Shown: positions 54,601 through 62,512, counted from the first letter of the stretch. The stretch: 64,000 nt of DNA from an uncultured Eubacteriales bacterium (GCA_900316455.1 ONCX01000007.1:62001-126000); one strand, 5' to 3'. Notes: generated by a model not told the origin, from the letters alone. Numbers and translations are program-made.

Positions 54601-55265
54601 GATTCTTCTGATAATTCCTCAGATTCCGGCTGAACTTCGGCTTCTTCTGACGATTCTTCGGACTCCGGCTGAACTTCTGATTCTTCTGATAATTCCTCGG
54701 ATTCTGGCTGAACTTCGGCTTCTTCTGATGATTCCTCTGACTCCGGCTGGATTTCTGCTTCTTCTGATGATTCATCGGATTCCGGCTGGATTTCTGATTC
54801 TTCTGATGATTCATCGGATTCCGGCTGGATTTCTGCTTCTTCTGATAATTCCTCGGACTCCGGCTGAACTTCGGTTTCCATATTGGCATTCTCATTGCCG
54901 TCATTGTAACCGTGTACAAGAACAAACCAGTGGCAAAGCTTATGCGCCATACGCAGACGCTTTTCGGCTTCATCGGGCGTTATTTCCGTTTCGTCGGATA
55001 TGTCGTTTAATAAAATCAGAATATCCTCTATGCTGACAATAATAAGCTGATGTCCTCTCAGGAATTTTATCTTTTCCGACTGACTGGAATCCTCCGGCAG
55101 CGTCAGACCGTTAACGGCAAGAAGCTCGTCAGCAACCCGTTCACCGATTTTTCCAAGCAATACCGCACATTCATAAGGCGACGACTGCCCGCATTCCTCG
55201 GCTTTTGCTCCAAGTCCGGCAATGTCGCTCCATTTAGGAGACATAAAATCAAAATTTGACGCCAT
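48660..55265 (-). CDS. Giant DUF4011/SF1 helicase-nuclease with TGase-like domain
   Basis: 2201 residues, cytoplasmic. Order: DUF4145-like helical domain (about 30-120); nine acidic 13-residue repeats (132-248); beta-sandwich-like region (about 250-380); transglutaminase-like fold with C473 (LGTCMDL) and H499 (KGHIFAGVW); DUF4011 from about 629 (RWERKLLDLGLRNSLINL); SF1 helicase with Walker A GPPGTGKS (933-940), Walker B VVFDEASQ (about 1550), NVQGDERDVI and VAVSRAR (about 1785); Vsr/DUF559-like nuclease (about 1855-1935: RIDIGV, LLDG, WTMDWW); DUF3320-like C-terminus (about 2030-2200). ATG 55265 follows AGGAGGAA. Similar helicase-Vsr proteins are implicated in phage defence; I recall one called Hhe. 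It may also be a chromosomal repair factor. It lies 81 bases behind the sensor kinase gene. Confidence 0.85.
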   Translation of the reverse strand: MASNFDFMSPKWSDIAGLGAKAEECGQSSPYECAVLLGKIGERVADELLAVNGLTLPEDSSQSEKIKFLRGHQLIIVSIEDILILLNDISDETEITPDEAEKRLRMAHKLCHWFVLVHGYNDGNENANMETEVQPESEELSEEAEIQPESDESSEESEIQPESDESSEEAEIQPESEESSEEAEVQPESEELSEESEVQPESEESSEEAEVQPESEELSEESEVQPESEESSEEAEVQLESEESSEETETAAGESIPKIHIEVSLLPVINYALLHNGLRIIRSLSIFNDSDENITDATLSITAEPVLCLPYTEHIDTLPAGRSITLNNLRLIPDGNYLAGITEKINGVLSISVAAGEKELCCERTEITALAFDQWHGTSIYPELLCAFVTPNHPVIAQITARAAELLGKWTGDPSFDAYQSNDTNRVLKQAAAVYGALQEQNIVYCVPPASFEAIGQRIRLCDAIMEQKLGTCMDLTLFYAAVLEAIGLHPLLVLMKGHIFAGVWLEDMSFPETVQDDVSLITKRLANGINEIAVVECTAFAAKEETVTFDDAQKAAEKQLADLSSVECFIDVNRARLSGVKPIPMRIPTENGWKVERPLLTEDELTSAPKEKGSAVIIDESEEDTPVTRKTRWERKLLDLGLRNSLINLRLSKTLIPLLASSVDDLEDSLADGDDFKIMPRPSDWEQGEFSFDNMHELGSFASVIQSEFKNHRLRSALTDTELAKVIKELYRSAKSALEENGANTLYMALGLLRWYENPRSTKPRYAPLILVPVEIVRKSAAQGYVVRLRDDEPQMNVTILEKLKQDFNIEIKGLNILPEDEHGIDTRKVFTIVRKAVMEQKNWDVLESAYIGIFSFSQFVMWNDIRSRYDDLAKNKIVSSLMEGKLEWEAEEMSIGDEVDENGVFLPMSADASQLFAIKAASEGKSFVLHGPPGTGKSQTITALIANALAQGKSVLFVAEKMAALEVVERRLDKIGIGDFCLELHSNKAKKKSVLEQLRKASEVTKGQTAQSYESKADQIAKIRAELNEYVRELHKERKCGKTLYELINEYEANKSYPDIPLPDYASTGELDRERADEQAILLQRITAAARAVGHPKDHPLSAVKTASYSQQLRMTLPENISEYKSALNELKTAVEKFVSQVDIPYGTFAEILSLDAAAREIKLWLDFPKAWAQTDNPAFFFTQIQEMSMHYSNANQQAAYLSQYWRPEFLELDGTQLLGEYRTAAAKWLIPRKLGINALCKKLIPYSVGAINKNQLEQQLVALLNYHTEMNIASNLFSKYGESLGNMYCGAATDWNSVSISCATAKESASKLDEAFGSCDFRTKYCGRGEIRGEIDGVISAIPPALAAMGALSEILDTSSDTDGNWISTQIDVCDKVTEHFDELKEWITWNSIANDAINCGMECVIEAYRQGISHEDAAGGFKKAMAKTLAMQIIDSEPVLNRFSGAVFNEKIEQFRQMDSELTNLTKKEIYCRLASRVPNFAKEAAQSSELGILQKAIRSGGRGLSIRRLFDQIPNMLPRLCPCMLMSPISAAQYLAPNREPFDLVVFDEASQITTSKAVGALARGKNAVIVGDPKQMPPTSFFATSTVDEDNIDDEDLESILDDCLALNMPQTHLLWHYRSRHESLIAFSNRNFYENKLYTFPSVNDREAKVRLVHTDGYFDRGKSRQNRSEAEAVISELKRRCHDKKDSKLSVGVVTFNINQQNLIDDLLIDACKEDSVLESWVNNGKEPLFIKNLENVQGDERDVILFSIGYGPDKDGHVSMNFGPLNRDGGWRRLNVAVSRARCEMIVFSTLEPEQIDLNRTHAEGVAALKSFLEYAAGKDRFNDEYNSSDSSDAEGVSKAICAALAEKGYETERNVGHSQYRIDIGVIDPNNPDRYLLGILLDGSTYRDSKTVRDRELAQISVLGSLGWSIARVWTMDWWDNSRKELARITDILDKAAEASRIAAENSDAEEDESELDVQTPENAEEATEEKTELPPEDEIEIIPDEPEPVVPSNVISYKAAELKSISLSAEDFVQPSCKKIIKDAIKAVIESEAPVSEARLSRRVIQSFGITRSTPKVQNRLSQLVDSLELQSTIQYEDRFIWRKDQNPDEYAFVRANGEGDDKRDVKEIPVQEAANAVCLVLHEQISMSHDDLVRESAKLMNFSRITANVNAAFDAAVQYADSKGFLSTDENGNLRLSESGSEYAEKFNG
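54522..54872 (-). repeat. Nine tandem 39-bp units coding acidic repeats
   Basis: In-frame tandem repeat of 13-residue units of the form E[VI]QPES[ED]E[LS]SEE[AST]. Nine units fill residues 132-248 of the helicase. Alternating L and S at position 9 suggests duplication of pairs. Strongly acidic, likely extended; such arrays vary in copy number between strains. Confidence 0.9.
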
Positions 55266-55346
55266 AATATTCCTCCTGTTTAGTTATTTATATTTATTCT
55301 GTTTTTTCGCAATTTATAATATATGTAGCAAAATACGCGATAAAAA

Positions 55347-56438
55347 TTATTCTGAAAGCGGCAGAATTACAGAAAAGCATGTGCCTTCGCCCTGATGACT
55401 AATTACTGAGATTTCAGCGTTAGCAAGCTCGGCTATTCTCTTGACAATCGCAAGCCCCAGTCCGTTGCCCTCTGATTTGTGAGATGTATCGCACTGATAG
55501 AATTTGTCGAATATTTTGCGAAGCGTTTCTTCATTCATTCCGTCGCCGCTGTCTGAAATATCCACGCATATATTATTCTGATTTTTTCTGCACCTGACCA
55601 GAACCGTATCGGCTCTGTGGGAAAACTTAATAGCGTTTCCAATCAGATTAAGCCACATCTGCGCGAGCATTTCCTCATTAAAATTATATTTTACCTCGTC
55701 AAGCTCAAGCTCGATATTCACTTCACGGGCTGTCCATTCCTTTTCGAGCAGCAGCACAGTCCTCCTGATCTGTTCATCAAGGTAGAATTCCGTCTTGTCG
55801 GTTACTATCTGCTGATTTTCAAATTTTGTAAGCATAAGAATATTCGACGAAAGCCTTGCAAGGCGGTCTGACTCGTAGGCTATAATATCTGTGTATTCCC
55901 TGCGCTGTTCGTCTGTCAGCGAATGAAGAACATTGTCCCTTTGAAGCTGACGCGCAAAACCGCGTATAGATACAATAGGAGTTTTAAATTCATGGGAAAA
56001 GCTGTTGATAAAATCGTTGCGGAAAAGCTCGGTTGATTCCAGCTCGTCCGCCATGCTGTTGAAGCTGTGCATGAGGTTATTAAGCTCGCCGATGACGGTC
56101 TGCTCCGACAAACGCACCTTGAAATTTCCCTGACCGATTTCTTCATTTGCGGATATCAGACGCCTTAGCGGATTTATAAAAAGCTTTCCGACAAAAACAG
56201 CCATTATTGTTCCTATGATCATGCACGAAATAATAACTATTACGGGAAGAATAAGCGGAGTCAACGCGGCTGACGGAATAAAACCAAGCATATAGAGTAC
56301 GATATAAATGCCCGCGGTTATCAGACCGGCGGACACAAGTATAAGCAATACAAGCAGCGTATAAGCGGTTCGCAACGATCTCAGAGAGTGAAACTGCTTC
56401 TTCGTTTCCCTTGCCCTTTCTTTAATCTTTCCGCTCAT
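55347..56438 (-). CDS. Sensor histidine kinase
   Basis: 363 residues. Two membrane helices (about 24-46 and 58-82) with hardly any external loop between them, HAMP linker, HisKA with FSHEFKTPIVSIRG, HATPase with N-box NLIGNAIKFSH, G1 DSGDGM, F-box IFDKFYQCD and G2 GNGLGLAIV. The near-absence of an extracellular sensor suggests intramembrane sensing, as in cell-envelope stress kinases. ATG overlaps the response regulator stop (ATGA). Confidence 0.93.
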   Translation of the reverse strand: MSGKIKERARETKKQFHSLRSLRTAYTLLVLLILVSAGLITAGIYIVLYMLGFIPSAALTPLILPVIVIISCMIIGTIMAVFVGKLFINPLRRLISANEEIGQGNFKVRLSEQTVIGELNNLMHSFNSMADELESTELFRNDFINSFSHEFKTPIVSIRGFARQLQRDNVLHSLTDEQRREYTDIIAYESDRLARLSSNILMLTKFENQQIVTDKTEFYLDEQIRRTVLLLEKEWTAREVNIELELDEVKYNFNEEMLAQMWLNLIGNAIKFSHRADTVLVRCRKNQNNICVDISDSGDGMNEETLRKIFDKFYQCDTSHKSEGNGLGLAIVKRIAELANAEISVISHQGEGTCFSVILPLSE

Positions 56439-57109
56439 TGGCGAGCCACCGCCTTATATCCAAGTCCGCGCACTGTGATTATCTCAAAATCATCGTTATT
56501 CCTGAATCTTTCTCTCAGACGGTTTATATGCACGTCAACAGTCCTTTCGTCAGTATCGCTGTCCATATCCCACAGCTCGTCCATGAGCTGACGGCGTGTG
56601 AACACTTTGTTTTGATAAGACAGAAGCTTGAAAATCAGCAGGAATTCCTTTTGCGGCAGCTCAAACGATACTCCGTTGTGTTCGACGGTCATGGCATCAT
56701 AGCTCAGTTTTGTGTTTCCTACCACAATACAGCGTTCGCTGGCTATCTTTGCACGCCGGAGAAGAGCGTTTATTCTGAGCAGCATTTCCTCTTCATCGAC
56801 AGGCTTCACCATATAATCGTCCGTTCCCGCCAAAAATCCCTCACGCTTGTCGGCGTGAGTTTCACGGGCTGTCACCATCAATATCGGAGTATCACAGCCG
56901 CCGTCACGAAGCAGTCTTGTAAACTGAAATCCGTCCATTCCGGGCATCATTACGTCAAGAACAATCAGGTCAACCTGCTTTTTATCCATAAGTGAAAGTG
57001 CTTCCTCGCTGTCACAGGCAGGAATTGCTTTGTAACCGTTCTGAATGAGAACCGTTTCCATCAGACGTCTTGTATTTTTATCGTCCTCTACGACCATAAT
57101 ATTGAACAT
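56435..57109 (-). CDS. OmpR-family response regulator
   Basis: 224 residues. Receiver domain with acidic pair VVEDDKN, phosphoacceptor D52 (LIVLDVMMPG) and MVKPVDEEEM; C-terminal winged helix (RTVDVHINRLRERF, VRGLGYKAV). ATG 57109 follows GAGGTAATTG. Partner of the overlapping histidine kinase. Targets unknown; possible regulation of the helicase gene just downstream is an inference. Confidence 0.93.
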   Translation of the reverse strand: MFNIMVVEDDKNTRRLMETVLIQNGYKAIPACDSEEALSLMDKKQVDLIVLDVMMPGMDGFQFTRLLRDGGCDTPILMVTARETHADKREGFLAGTDDYMVKPVDEEEMLLRINALLRRAKIASERCIVVGNTKLSYDAMTVEHNGVSFELPQKEFLLIFKLLSYQNKVFTRRQLMDELWDMDSDTDERTVDVHINRLRERFRNNDDFEIITVRGLGYKAVARQ

Positions 57110-57119
57110 TTCAATTACC

Positions 57120-57539
57120 TCATTGCAATAATGCCGCGTCGTCCTTGCAGTATTCAAAAAGCTCCCTTATCCGGTTAATGCTTCCGCTAAGATAAAGATA
57201 TCCGAAAAGCGCTTCAAGTCCTGTGGCTGTATGGTATGCCGCGGAGGACTTTCTTGGTGAATGAGACGTATGGTAATTTCTTCCTCTGCGGAAGACTCCC
57301 TCTTCTTCATCGGTAAGATGAGGCAGTATGCGCTTCATATATTCCGCCTGAGCCTCGCATCTTACCATTGAAACCGCACGGCTGTGCTGCTCTGACGCAT
57401 GCGCGTTGCTCTGTGACGCGAGATATTCCCTTACCAGCAGACCGAACACACCGTCGCCGACAAATGCCAAAACGTCGCTGCCGCAACGCTTCGGATCGCA
57501 TTCTATCCCAAGCAGATTATGCGAGTTACTGTTTTCCAT
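57120..57539 (-). CDS. mrnC: Mini-ribonuclease 3
   Basis: 139 residues, an RNase III catalytic domain without dsRNA-binding domain: VLAFVGDGVFGLLVREYL, GRNYHTSHSPRKSSAAYHTA and GLEALFGYLYLSG. It matures 23S rRNA in Firmicutes. ATG 57539 shares one base with the upstream stop (TGATG); a GTG three bases earlier is an alternative. Confidence 0.93.
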   Translation of the reverse strand: MENSNSHNLLGIECDPKRCGSDVLAFVGDGVFGLLVREYLASQSNAHASEQHSRAVSMVRCEAQAEYMKRILPHLTDEEEGVFRRGRNYHTSHSPRKSSAAYHTATGLEALFGYLYLSGSINRIRELFEYCKDDAALLQ

Positions 57540-58798
57540 CACAGATCAAGTCCTCTCGAAAGCTGTGCATCCGCGTAATCGATAAACTGTACGGCTGTCC
57601 TCGGAGAACGTCCGCCTTTTTTCAGCGCCCACTGTTCGGCTGCCATCTCCAATTTGTTTCGGTCAATTTCAAATCCGCGTTCGTCGGCAAGGGCGTGAAT
57701 TATCCTATAGTAATTCTTCCTGTCAGGGGCAAGAAAACTCACCTGCACTCCGAACCTGTCAGACAGCGACAGTGATTCCTGTATTGTATCGGCAAGATGA
57801 AGCTCGTCGCCTTCGCGTGCGGACATTGTTTCGTTGAGAATATGCCTTCGGTTGGTTGTGGCATATATCAGCGCGTTGCCAGGGCGTGATGCTATGCCAC
57901 CTTCCAGAATCCCCTTGAGCGCGGTATAATTCTCATCGCCGGACTGAAAAGAAAGATCGTCGATAAATATTATGAATTTCAGAGGAAGTCCCGCAATTTC
58001 CTGCACTATGTCGGGGTATTCGTTCAGGTACATTTTGGGAAGCTCGATAAGCCGGAGTCCCCTGTCGCAGTATTCATTGAGAAGAGCCTTGACTGTCGAG
58101 GACTTGCCCGTTCCCCTGTCGCCGTAAAGCAGACAGTTGTTCGCCGGAAGTCCGTCAAGGAAGGCAATTGTATTGTTTACAACCGGACGGCGTATTTCCT
58201 CATAGCCCTTGAGTGATTCAAGGCTGATAAGATCCGGGCTGGCTATCGGAATGCTTTTTCCGTTGCGTCTGACAAAGGCTATGTATCTGGCGTATTCGCC
58301 GCAGCCGTTTGCCATATGAAAGCGCACTATTGCCTCTGTGTTTATCTCTGTGGTTCCGCATTCCCACGCGGGAAGAAGCGACAGCGGGTCATCGCCGAAT
58401 TCCGCTCTGCGGGGATATGCATTGATTATATCTTCCGGAGTGAGAGCGGAAATCTCCTTGAGCGTCGCAAGGTCTCTCCGCACAGCCTCCATTGTTTTTC
58501 CGGAAGACCATGCCTCCGAGCTGTCGCAATCCACGGCTTCGCCGCCTGCCGCGGCACGCGTGAAAACGTTATCATCATATACAACCTTATTGTAAACGGC
58601 GTCGCTGAGCGACTCGGCGCGGCTTTCCTCGTTGCTGAGGGCGGAGAAGAATCTGCCCCACTTGAGAGCGAATTCGTCCGGCGGGTTATCCATTGCGCCC
58701 ATGAGCTCATAAAGACTCGATATAAGCTCTGTTTTAAGCAGTCCATGGTAGATTGAAAGAGCCGAAAGTCTTATTTTCAGCATAAAAAGTGAATTCAA
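57539..58798 (-). CDS. DUF815-family AAA ATPase
   Basis: About 419 residues. C-terminal AAA domain with Walker A GDRGTGKSS, Walker B FIIFIDDLSF, ATTNRRHI sensor and the DUF815 end AEQWALKKGGRSPRTAVQFI. The N-terminal 170 residues are helical and lineage-specific. TTG 58798 is chosen because GGGGAAG lies before it; the frame opens at 58864 but that codon lies in the -35 box. Role unknown. It leads the operon with mrnC and the two-component genes. Confidence 0.82.
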   Translation of the reverse strand: MNSLFMLKIRLSALSIYHGLLKTELISSLYELMGAMDNPPDEFALKWGRFFSALSNEESRAESLSDAVYNKVVYDDNVFTRAAAGGEAVDCDSSEAWSSGKTMEAVRRDLATLKEISALTPEDIINAYPRRAEFGDDPLSLLPAWECGTTEINTEAIVRFHMANGCGEYARYIAFVRRNGKSIPIASPDLISLESLKGYEEIRRPVVNNTIAFLDGLPANNCLLYGDRGTGKSSTVKALLNEYCDRGLRLIELPKMYLNEYPDIVQEIAGLPLKFIIFIDDLSFQSGDENYTALKGILEGGIASRPGNALIYATTNRRHILNETMSAREGDELHLADTIQESLSLSDRFGVQVSFLAPDRKNYYRIIHALADERGFEIDRNKLEMAAEQWALKKGGRSPRTAVQFIDYADAQLSRGLDL

Positions 58799-58835
58799 AA
58801 TTATGCACTTCCCCAAAAATAAATTAACTGAAATA

Positions 58836-58864
58836 ATTTTACACTTTTCAGGAGTCAAAGTCAA
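58836..58864 (-). promoter_or_regulatory. Promoter of the DUF815-mrnC-TCS operon
   Basis: On the minus strand TTGACT, 17 bases, TAAAAT. Confidence 0.6.
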
Positions 58865-58924
58865 TGTGTATTAAAAATATGTTATTTTTCGGGTGTAAAT
58901 TTTTAATAAATTTCTTTAAACCTA

Positions 58925-58953
58925 TTGGCATTTTGACAAAAATATGATATTAT
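58925..58953 (+). promoter_or_regulatory. Promoter of the YhaO/YhaN-like pair
   Basis: TTGGCA, 17 bases, TATTAT, 37 bases before the start at 58991. Confidence 0.5.
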
Positions 58954-58990
58954 AAATTGTTGTATATTATTTTTGGGAGAGAATGCAAAA

Positions 58991-60121
58991 ATGACAACAT
59001 TTAATATTGTACATACATCTGACCTGCACTTAGGCAATCTCTATTCATCGACGCCTGAGGTTTCGGAACAGATGAAACAGGAACAGACGGATATCCTTAA
59101 ACAGATACTCGATCTATGCACGGCTAACAAAGCCGACGCGTTGTTGATAGCTGGAGACATGTTTGACAGCATGAGAGTTGAAAGCGCTTTTTTAGAGAAA
59201 GTAAAGCGTCTTATAAGTCACTACAACCTGAGAATATTCATTACTCCAGGTCTGCATGATCCCGCAACTCCGGATTCATGCTACAATACCGAGTGGCCGC
59301 AGAACGTTCACATTTTCCGCGGCGGCATGGAAAAGGTCGAAATTCCGGAGAAAAATACGTGCGTGTGGGGCGCGGGATTTACACGTACAAGGTGCGAGGA
59401 ATCTCTGCTTAAAAATTTCAGACCCGTAAACAGCAGAATCAATATTCTCATGCTTTACGGAGAGCTTTTTGACGGAGTAAGCACCGACAGCATATGCAAT
59501 CCTATAGATATCAATGAAATCAACTCCTGCGGAGCGGATTATGTGGCTCTCGGTTCATCTCATAAATATGAGCATTATGAAAACAACGAGCTGATATACT
59601 GTTATTCAGGTATGCCAGCCGCCTGCGGCTTTGACGAATTAGGTGAAAAGGGCGTACTGTGCGGTTACGCCGCCAAGGGATTCGCACGTATGACATTCAC
59701 TCCGCTCGACGGAAGAATTTACTGCAAGGAGAAAATCGACGTAAGCGGCTGTGCAGAATCCGAACAATTCGCGGACAGGATTATTTCTGTTTTGAGGGAC
59801 AGGTACGGCGAGAAGTTTTCATACAATCTTTACGATATCAGTCTTATCGGTACGCCTTTCGAGGGAGTAATCCCATCTATACCCGAAATAAGGCAGCTGC
59901 TTTCTGAATCTTCCATATTCTATGCCAGACTTACCGATATGACCTCCCCCACCGTGGACTTCGAGCTTCTGATGAACGACGGCTCACTTAAAGGGGCGTT
60001 TGTCAGAAAGGTGTTTGAAAAGATGCAGTCAGACAGCCGCGGAGGAGAGAAATACATGCGCGCGCTGCTCTACGGACTGAACGCGTTTGAAGGGAATGTG
60101 AACATAGATGAAAATTATTGA
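58991..60121 (+). CDS. Metallophosphoesterase, SbcD/YhaO-like nuclease
   Basis: 376 residues. Calcineurin-type motifs TSDLHLGN, AGDMFDS, TPGLHDP (His in the GNHD position) and LYGELFDG; the C-terminal 120 residues resemble a capping domain. Predicted Mn-dependent DNA end-processing subunit, partner of the ATPase encoded with a 14-base overlap. Start ATG 58991 (MTTFNIVHTSDLH) after GGGAGAGAA; TTG 58973 lies in the ribosome site. Confidence 0.88.
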   Translation: MTTFNIVHTSDLHLGNLYSSTPEVSEQMKQEQTDILKQILDLCTANKADALLIAGDMFDSMRVESAFLEKVKRLISHYNLRIFITPGLHDPATPDSCYNTEWPQNVHIFRGGMEKVEIPEKNTCVWGAGFTRTRCEESLLKNFRPVNSRINILMLYGELFDGVSTDSICNPIDINEINSCGADYVALGSSHKYEHYENNELIYCYSGMPAACGFDELGEKGVLCGYAAKGFARMTFTPLDGRIYCKEKIDVSGCAESEQFADRIISVLRDRYGEKFSYNLYDISLIGTPFEGVIPSIPEIRQLLSESSIFYARLTDMTSPTVDFELLMNDGSLKGAFVRKVFEKMQSDSRGGEKYMRALLYGLNAFEGNVNIDENY

Positions 60122-62486
60122 GATAAACATAAGATATTTCGGAAAGCTCAGAGATTTTGTAATTAAACCTGGCGACGGCGTTAATATTATTTACGGAAAG
60201 AACGAATCGGGAAAATCCACCGTCATGGCATTTATCAAGGCTATGTTTTACGGACTTGATTCCGGAGAAAAACGCAATCAGTACGAACCATGGGGCGGCG
60301 GACAGCCTGCCGGCTCTATTGAATTTGAACATAACGGGATTACATATTTTCTCAACCGAACCTTCGGCGAGACAAAGGGATATGACAAAATTTCTCTGTT
60401 TGATAAGACCAACGGTGAATCTGTGCCGCTTTCACCGGGACAGGAGCCTGGAGTATTGATATTCGGAATTAATATCAAGACCTTTGTCAGCTCGGTTTTC
60501 ATTGGGCAGTCAGGCGTTGCCGTGGAGGGTGAAAACCATGAAATAATCGAACGTCTGGTAAATCTCACCTCAGCCGGAGACGAGCATGTTTCAAAGCGCG
60601 AGATTGACAAGCGTCTGAAAAATGCCGTGGCAAGGCTTGATTCAAAGAAATCCGACGCCATTCTTCCAGAGCTTCGCAAGCAGAAACGCGAGCTTACCGA
60701 TTCGCGTGCCGAAATGATGAAGGTACTCGCCGAATCGGACGATCTGAGAGACAGGATTGCCGTTGATATGCGCGAGAAGAAGACGCTCGGCGAGGAAAAA
60801 GCTTTTTTGGAGGAAATGTACGACAGGCTTGAGAAAAAAGAAGAGCTTGCCGAAATTGACGCTATAATTCGCAAGCGCGACGAGGTCAGCGAGCTTGAGG
60901 AAAAGTTCAACCGGCTGGATAAGCTGTTCAGCGGAGAGCTTGCGGACGGCATGAGCGAATTTATGTCTGATTCCGCAAGACTGCTCGACGAAGAAAAAAT
61001 GAGAGAAGCCGCTCTTCAGGAAAAGGTCGATGAGCTGGAGGATCTCAGGCGGCAGTCGGTTTCTATAGACCGTCCTAAGCTCAATATGACTAAGATTGTA
61101 AAAAAATACGCAAAGGAAATTGAGATAGCCTTTGATCAGTACGATTCCATTGTCAGGGACAGAAAGGAACTGGAGCTTGCCATCGAGGAAAAAGAGGAAC
61201 CTGAACCGGAACCTGACGATATGCGAATGGTCGGAGGCATTTGTGCGGCGGTAATGATTGCCGCGCTGCTGCTCGGGGCATTTGTTCACTGGATATTCTA
61301 TCTTATGGGAATTCTTGCCGTTGTCAGCATTGCCGTTTATATTTTCATATATAAAAAAGGCGTTGACGAAGAGGATAAATTCAGCGAAGAGGAACTTGCG
61401 CTTTCCGGAATAAACGAGCAAATGAACGCTTTGAACGAGGAAAACAGGTATATACTGGACGAATTCGGCGTCAGGACTATGGACGATTTTGACAGGCTTT
61501 ATAAGGCTATAGAGCAGAATCAGAAAAAGTATATCGAAAGCAGAGAAAAGAAAATGAAGATAGAGTCGCAGATTTCCGAGCTGAAAGGAGAGCTTGAAGA
61601 CGTCCGCCAAAGGCTGCAGGATAATCTCGCCACATATCACGAAACAGAATCAAGCGAGGAAGCTTCCGATATTATCAACAAACTAAGCAGCATGAAGCGC
61701 GAACATGAAAAGCTTTCAATGAAGCTCGATTCCGCAAGGGAAACCTATAAATTCATGCTTAGGGGACGCAGTATAGACAGCCTGGTACTTTACAGCGAAC
61801 AGATCCGCAGCAGCGTTGAGCTTGAGGTTCCCGACAGCTTCACCAAGGAAAATGTCAAAAGCAAGCTGTCAGCTGTAAACGCAAAATCCGAAGAGATAAG
61901 CGCACAGATAGCCCGTGAGGAAACAGAGCTGCAACTCAAGCCGTACAATACACAGAGCGTTCAGCTGGTTTCTGACGAAATAAAAGCCCTTAACAGACGA
62001 ATCGAACATTATGAATTTGAACTCAGCGCCATTGAGGAAGCTCAGAAAACGCTTGACGAAGCGTTCCATGAGATGAAAATTGATTTTGGTCCGATGATAA
62101 ACTACCGTGCTTCAAGAGTTCTTAGCGGTATGACAGGAAACAAGTCCAATACGGTTCTTGTTTCGGATAAGCTCATTCCAGCATTTGCGGAGCAGGGAGA
62201 CAGCCAGCCAAGAAGCAGCGAAATCATGGGCGCGGGTACATATAATCAGATATATCTCGCCCTGAGAATAGCTCTTTGCGGTGTTGTAACCGATGAAATA
62301 CTGCCCGTGATGCTTGACGATTCATTTGTACAGTTCGATGACGAACGTATGACCGACGCTCTTAAATTCATCAAAGATGATAACGCTCTCGGTGAAATAG
62401 GACAGGTAATTATCTTCACATGTCACAAGCGCATGATAAGCGCCGCCAAAAAGATCGAAATGACAGATAACGTTTTCAGCATGTAG
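60108..62486 (+). CDS. SbcC/YhaN-like SMC-type ATPase with membrane hairpin
   Basis: 792 residues. N-terminal Walker A GKNESGKSTV, long coiled coils (about 190-360 and 430-640), a pair of membrane helices in the middle (about 381-425, GGICAAVMIAALLLGAFVHW and FYLMGILAVVSIAVYIFIY), and C-terminal signature/Walker B (MGAGTYNQIYLALRIAL, LPVMLDDSFVQFD). This is the YhaN arrangement of Bacillus, membrane-tethered unlike SbcC. Works with the nuclease upstream, probably in DNA end repair. A terminator follows at 62513. Confidence 0.9.
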   Translation: MKIIEINIRYFGKLRDFVIKPGDGVNIIYGKNESGKSTVMAFIKAMFYGLDSGEKRNQYEPWGGGQPAGSIEFEHNGITYFLNRTFGETKGYDKISLFDKTNGESVPLSPGQEPGVLIFGINIKTFVSSVFIGQSGVAVEGENHEIIERLVNLTSAGDEHVSKREIDKRLKNAVARLDSKKSDAILPELRKQKRELTDSRAEMMKVLAESDDLRDRIAVDMREKKTLGEEKAFLEEMYDRLEKKEELAEIDAIIRKRDEVSELEEKFNRLDKLFSGELADGMSEFMSDSARLLDEEKMREAALQEKVDELEDLRRQSVSIDRPKLNMTKIVKKYAKEIEIAFDQYDSIVRDRKELELAIEEKEEPEPEPDDMRMVGGICAAVMIAALLLGAFVHWIFYLMGILAVVSIAVYIFIYKKGVDEEDKFSEEELALSGINEQMNALNEENRYILDEFGVRTMDDFDRLYKAIEQNQKKYIESREKKMKIESQISELKGELEDVRQRLQDNLATYHETESSEEASDIINKLSSMKREHEKLSMKLDSARETYKFMLRGRSIDSLVLYSEQIRSSVELEVPDSFTKENVKSKLSAVNAKSEEISAQIAREETELQLKPYNTQSVQLVSDEIKALNRRIEHYEFELSAIEEAQKTLDEAFHEMKIDFGPMINYRASRVLSGMTGNKSNTVLVSDKLIPAFAEQGDSQPRSSEIMGAGTYNQIYLALRIALCGVVTDEILPVMLDDSFVQFDDERMTDALKFIKDDNALGEIGQVIIFTCHKRMISAAKKIEMTDNVFSM

Positions 62487-62512
62487 TTCGACTGGTCTAT
62501 AAAAAATCAAAT

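Noticed and set aside
54522-54872. Possible CRISPR array
   Set aside because: The 39-bp units are contiguous with no unique spacers and lie inside a coding frame.
54500-55036. Open frames on both strands over the acidic repeat region
   Set aside because: They are periodic shadows of the 39-bp repeat and have low-complexity products with no start signals.
58799-58864. N-terminal extension of the DUF815 protein
   Set aside because: The opening TTG falls in the -35 box of the predicted promoter.
60642-61640. 332-codon antisense frame under the YhaN-like gene
   Set aside because: Mirror of a coiled-coil gene; composition explains the lack of stops.
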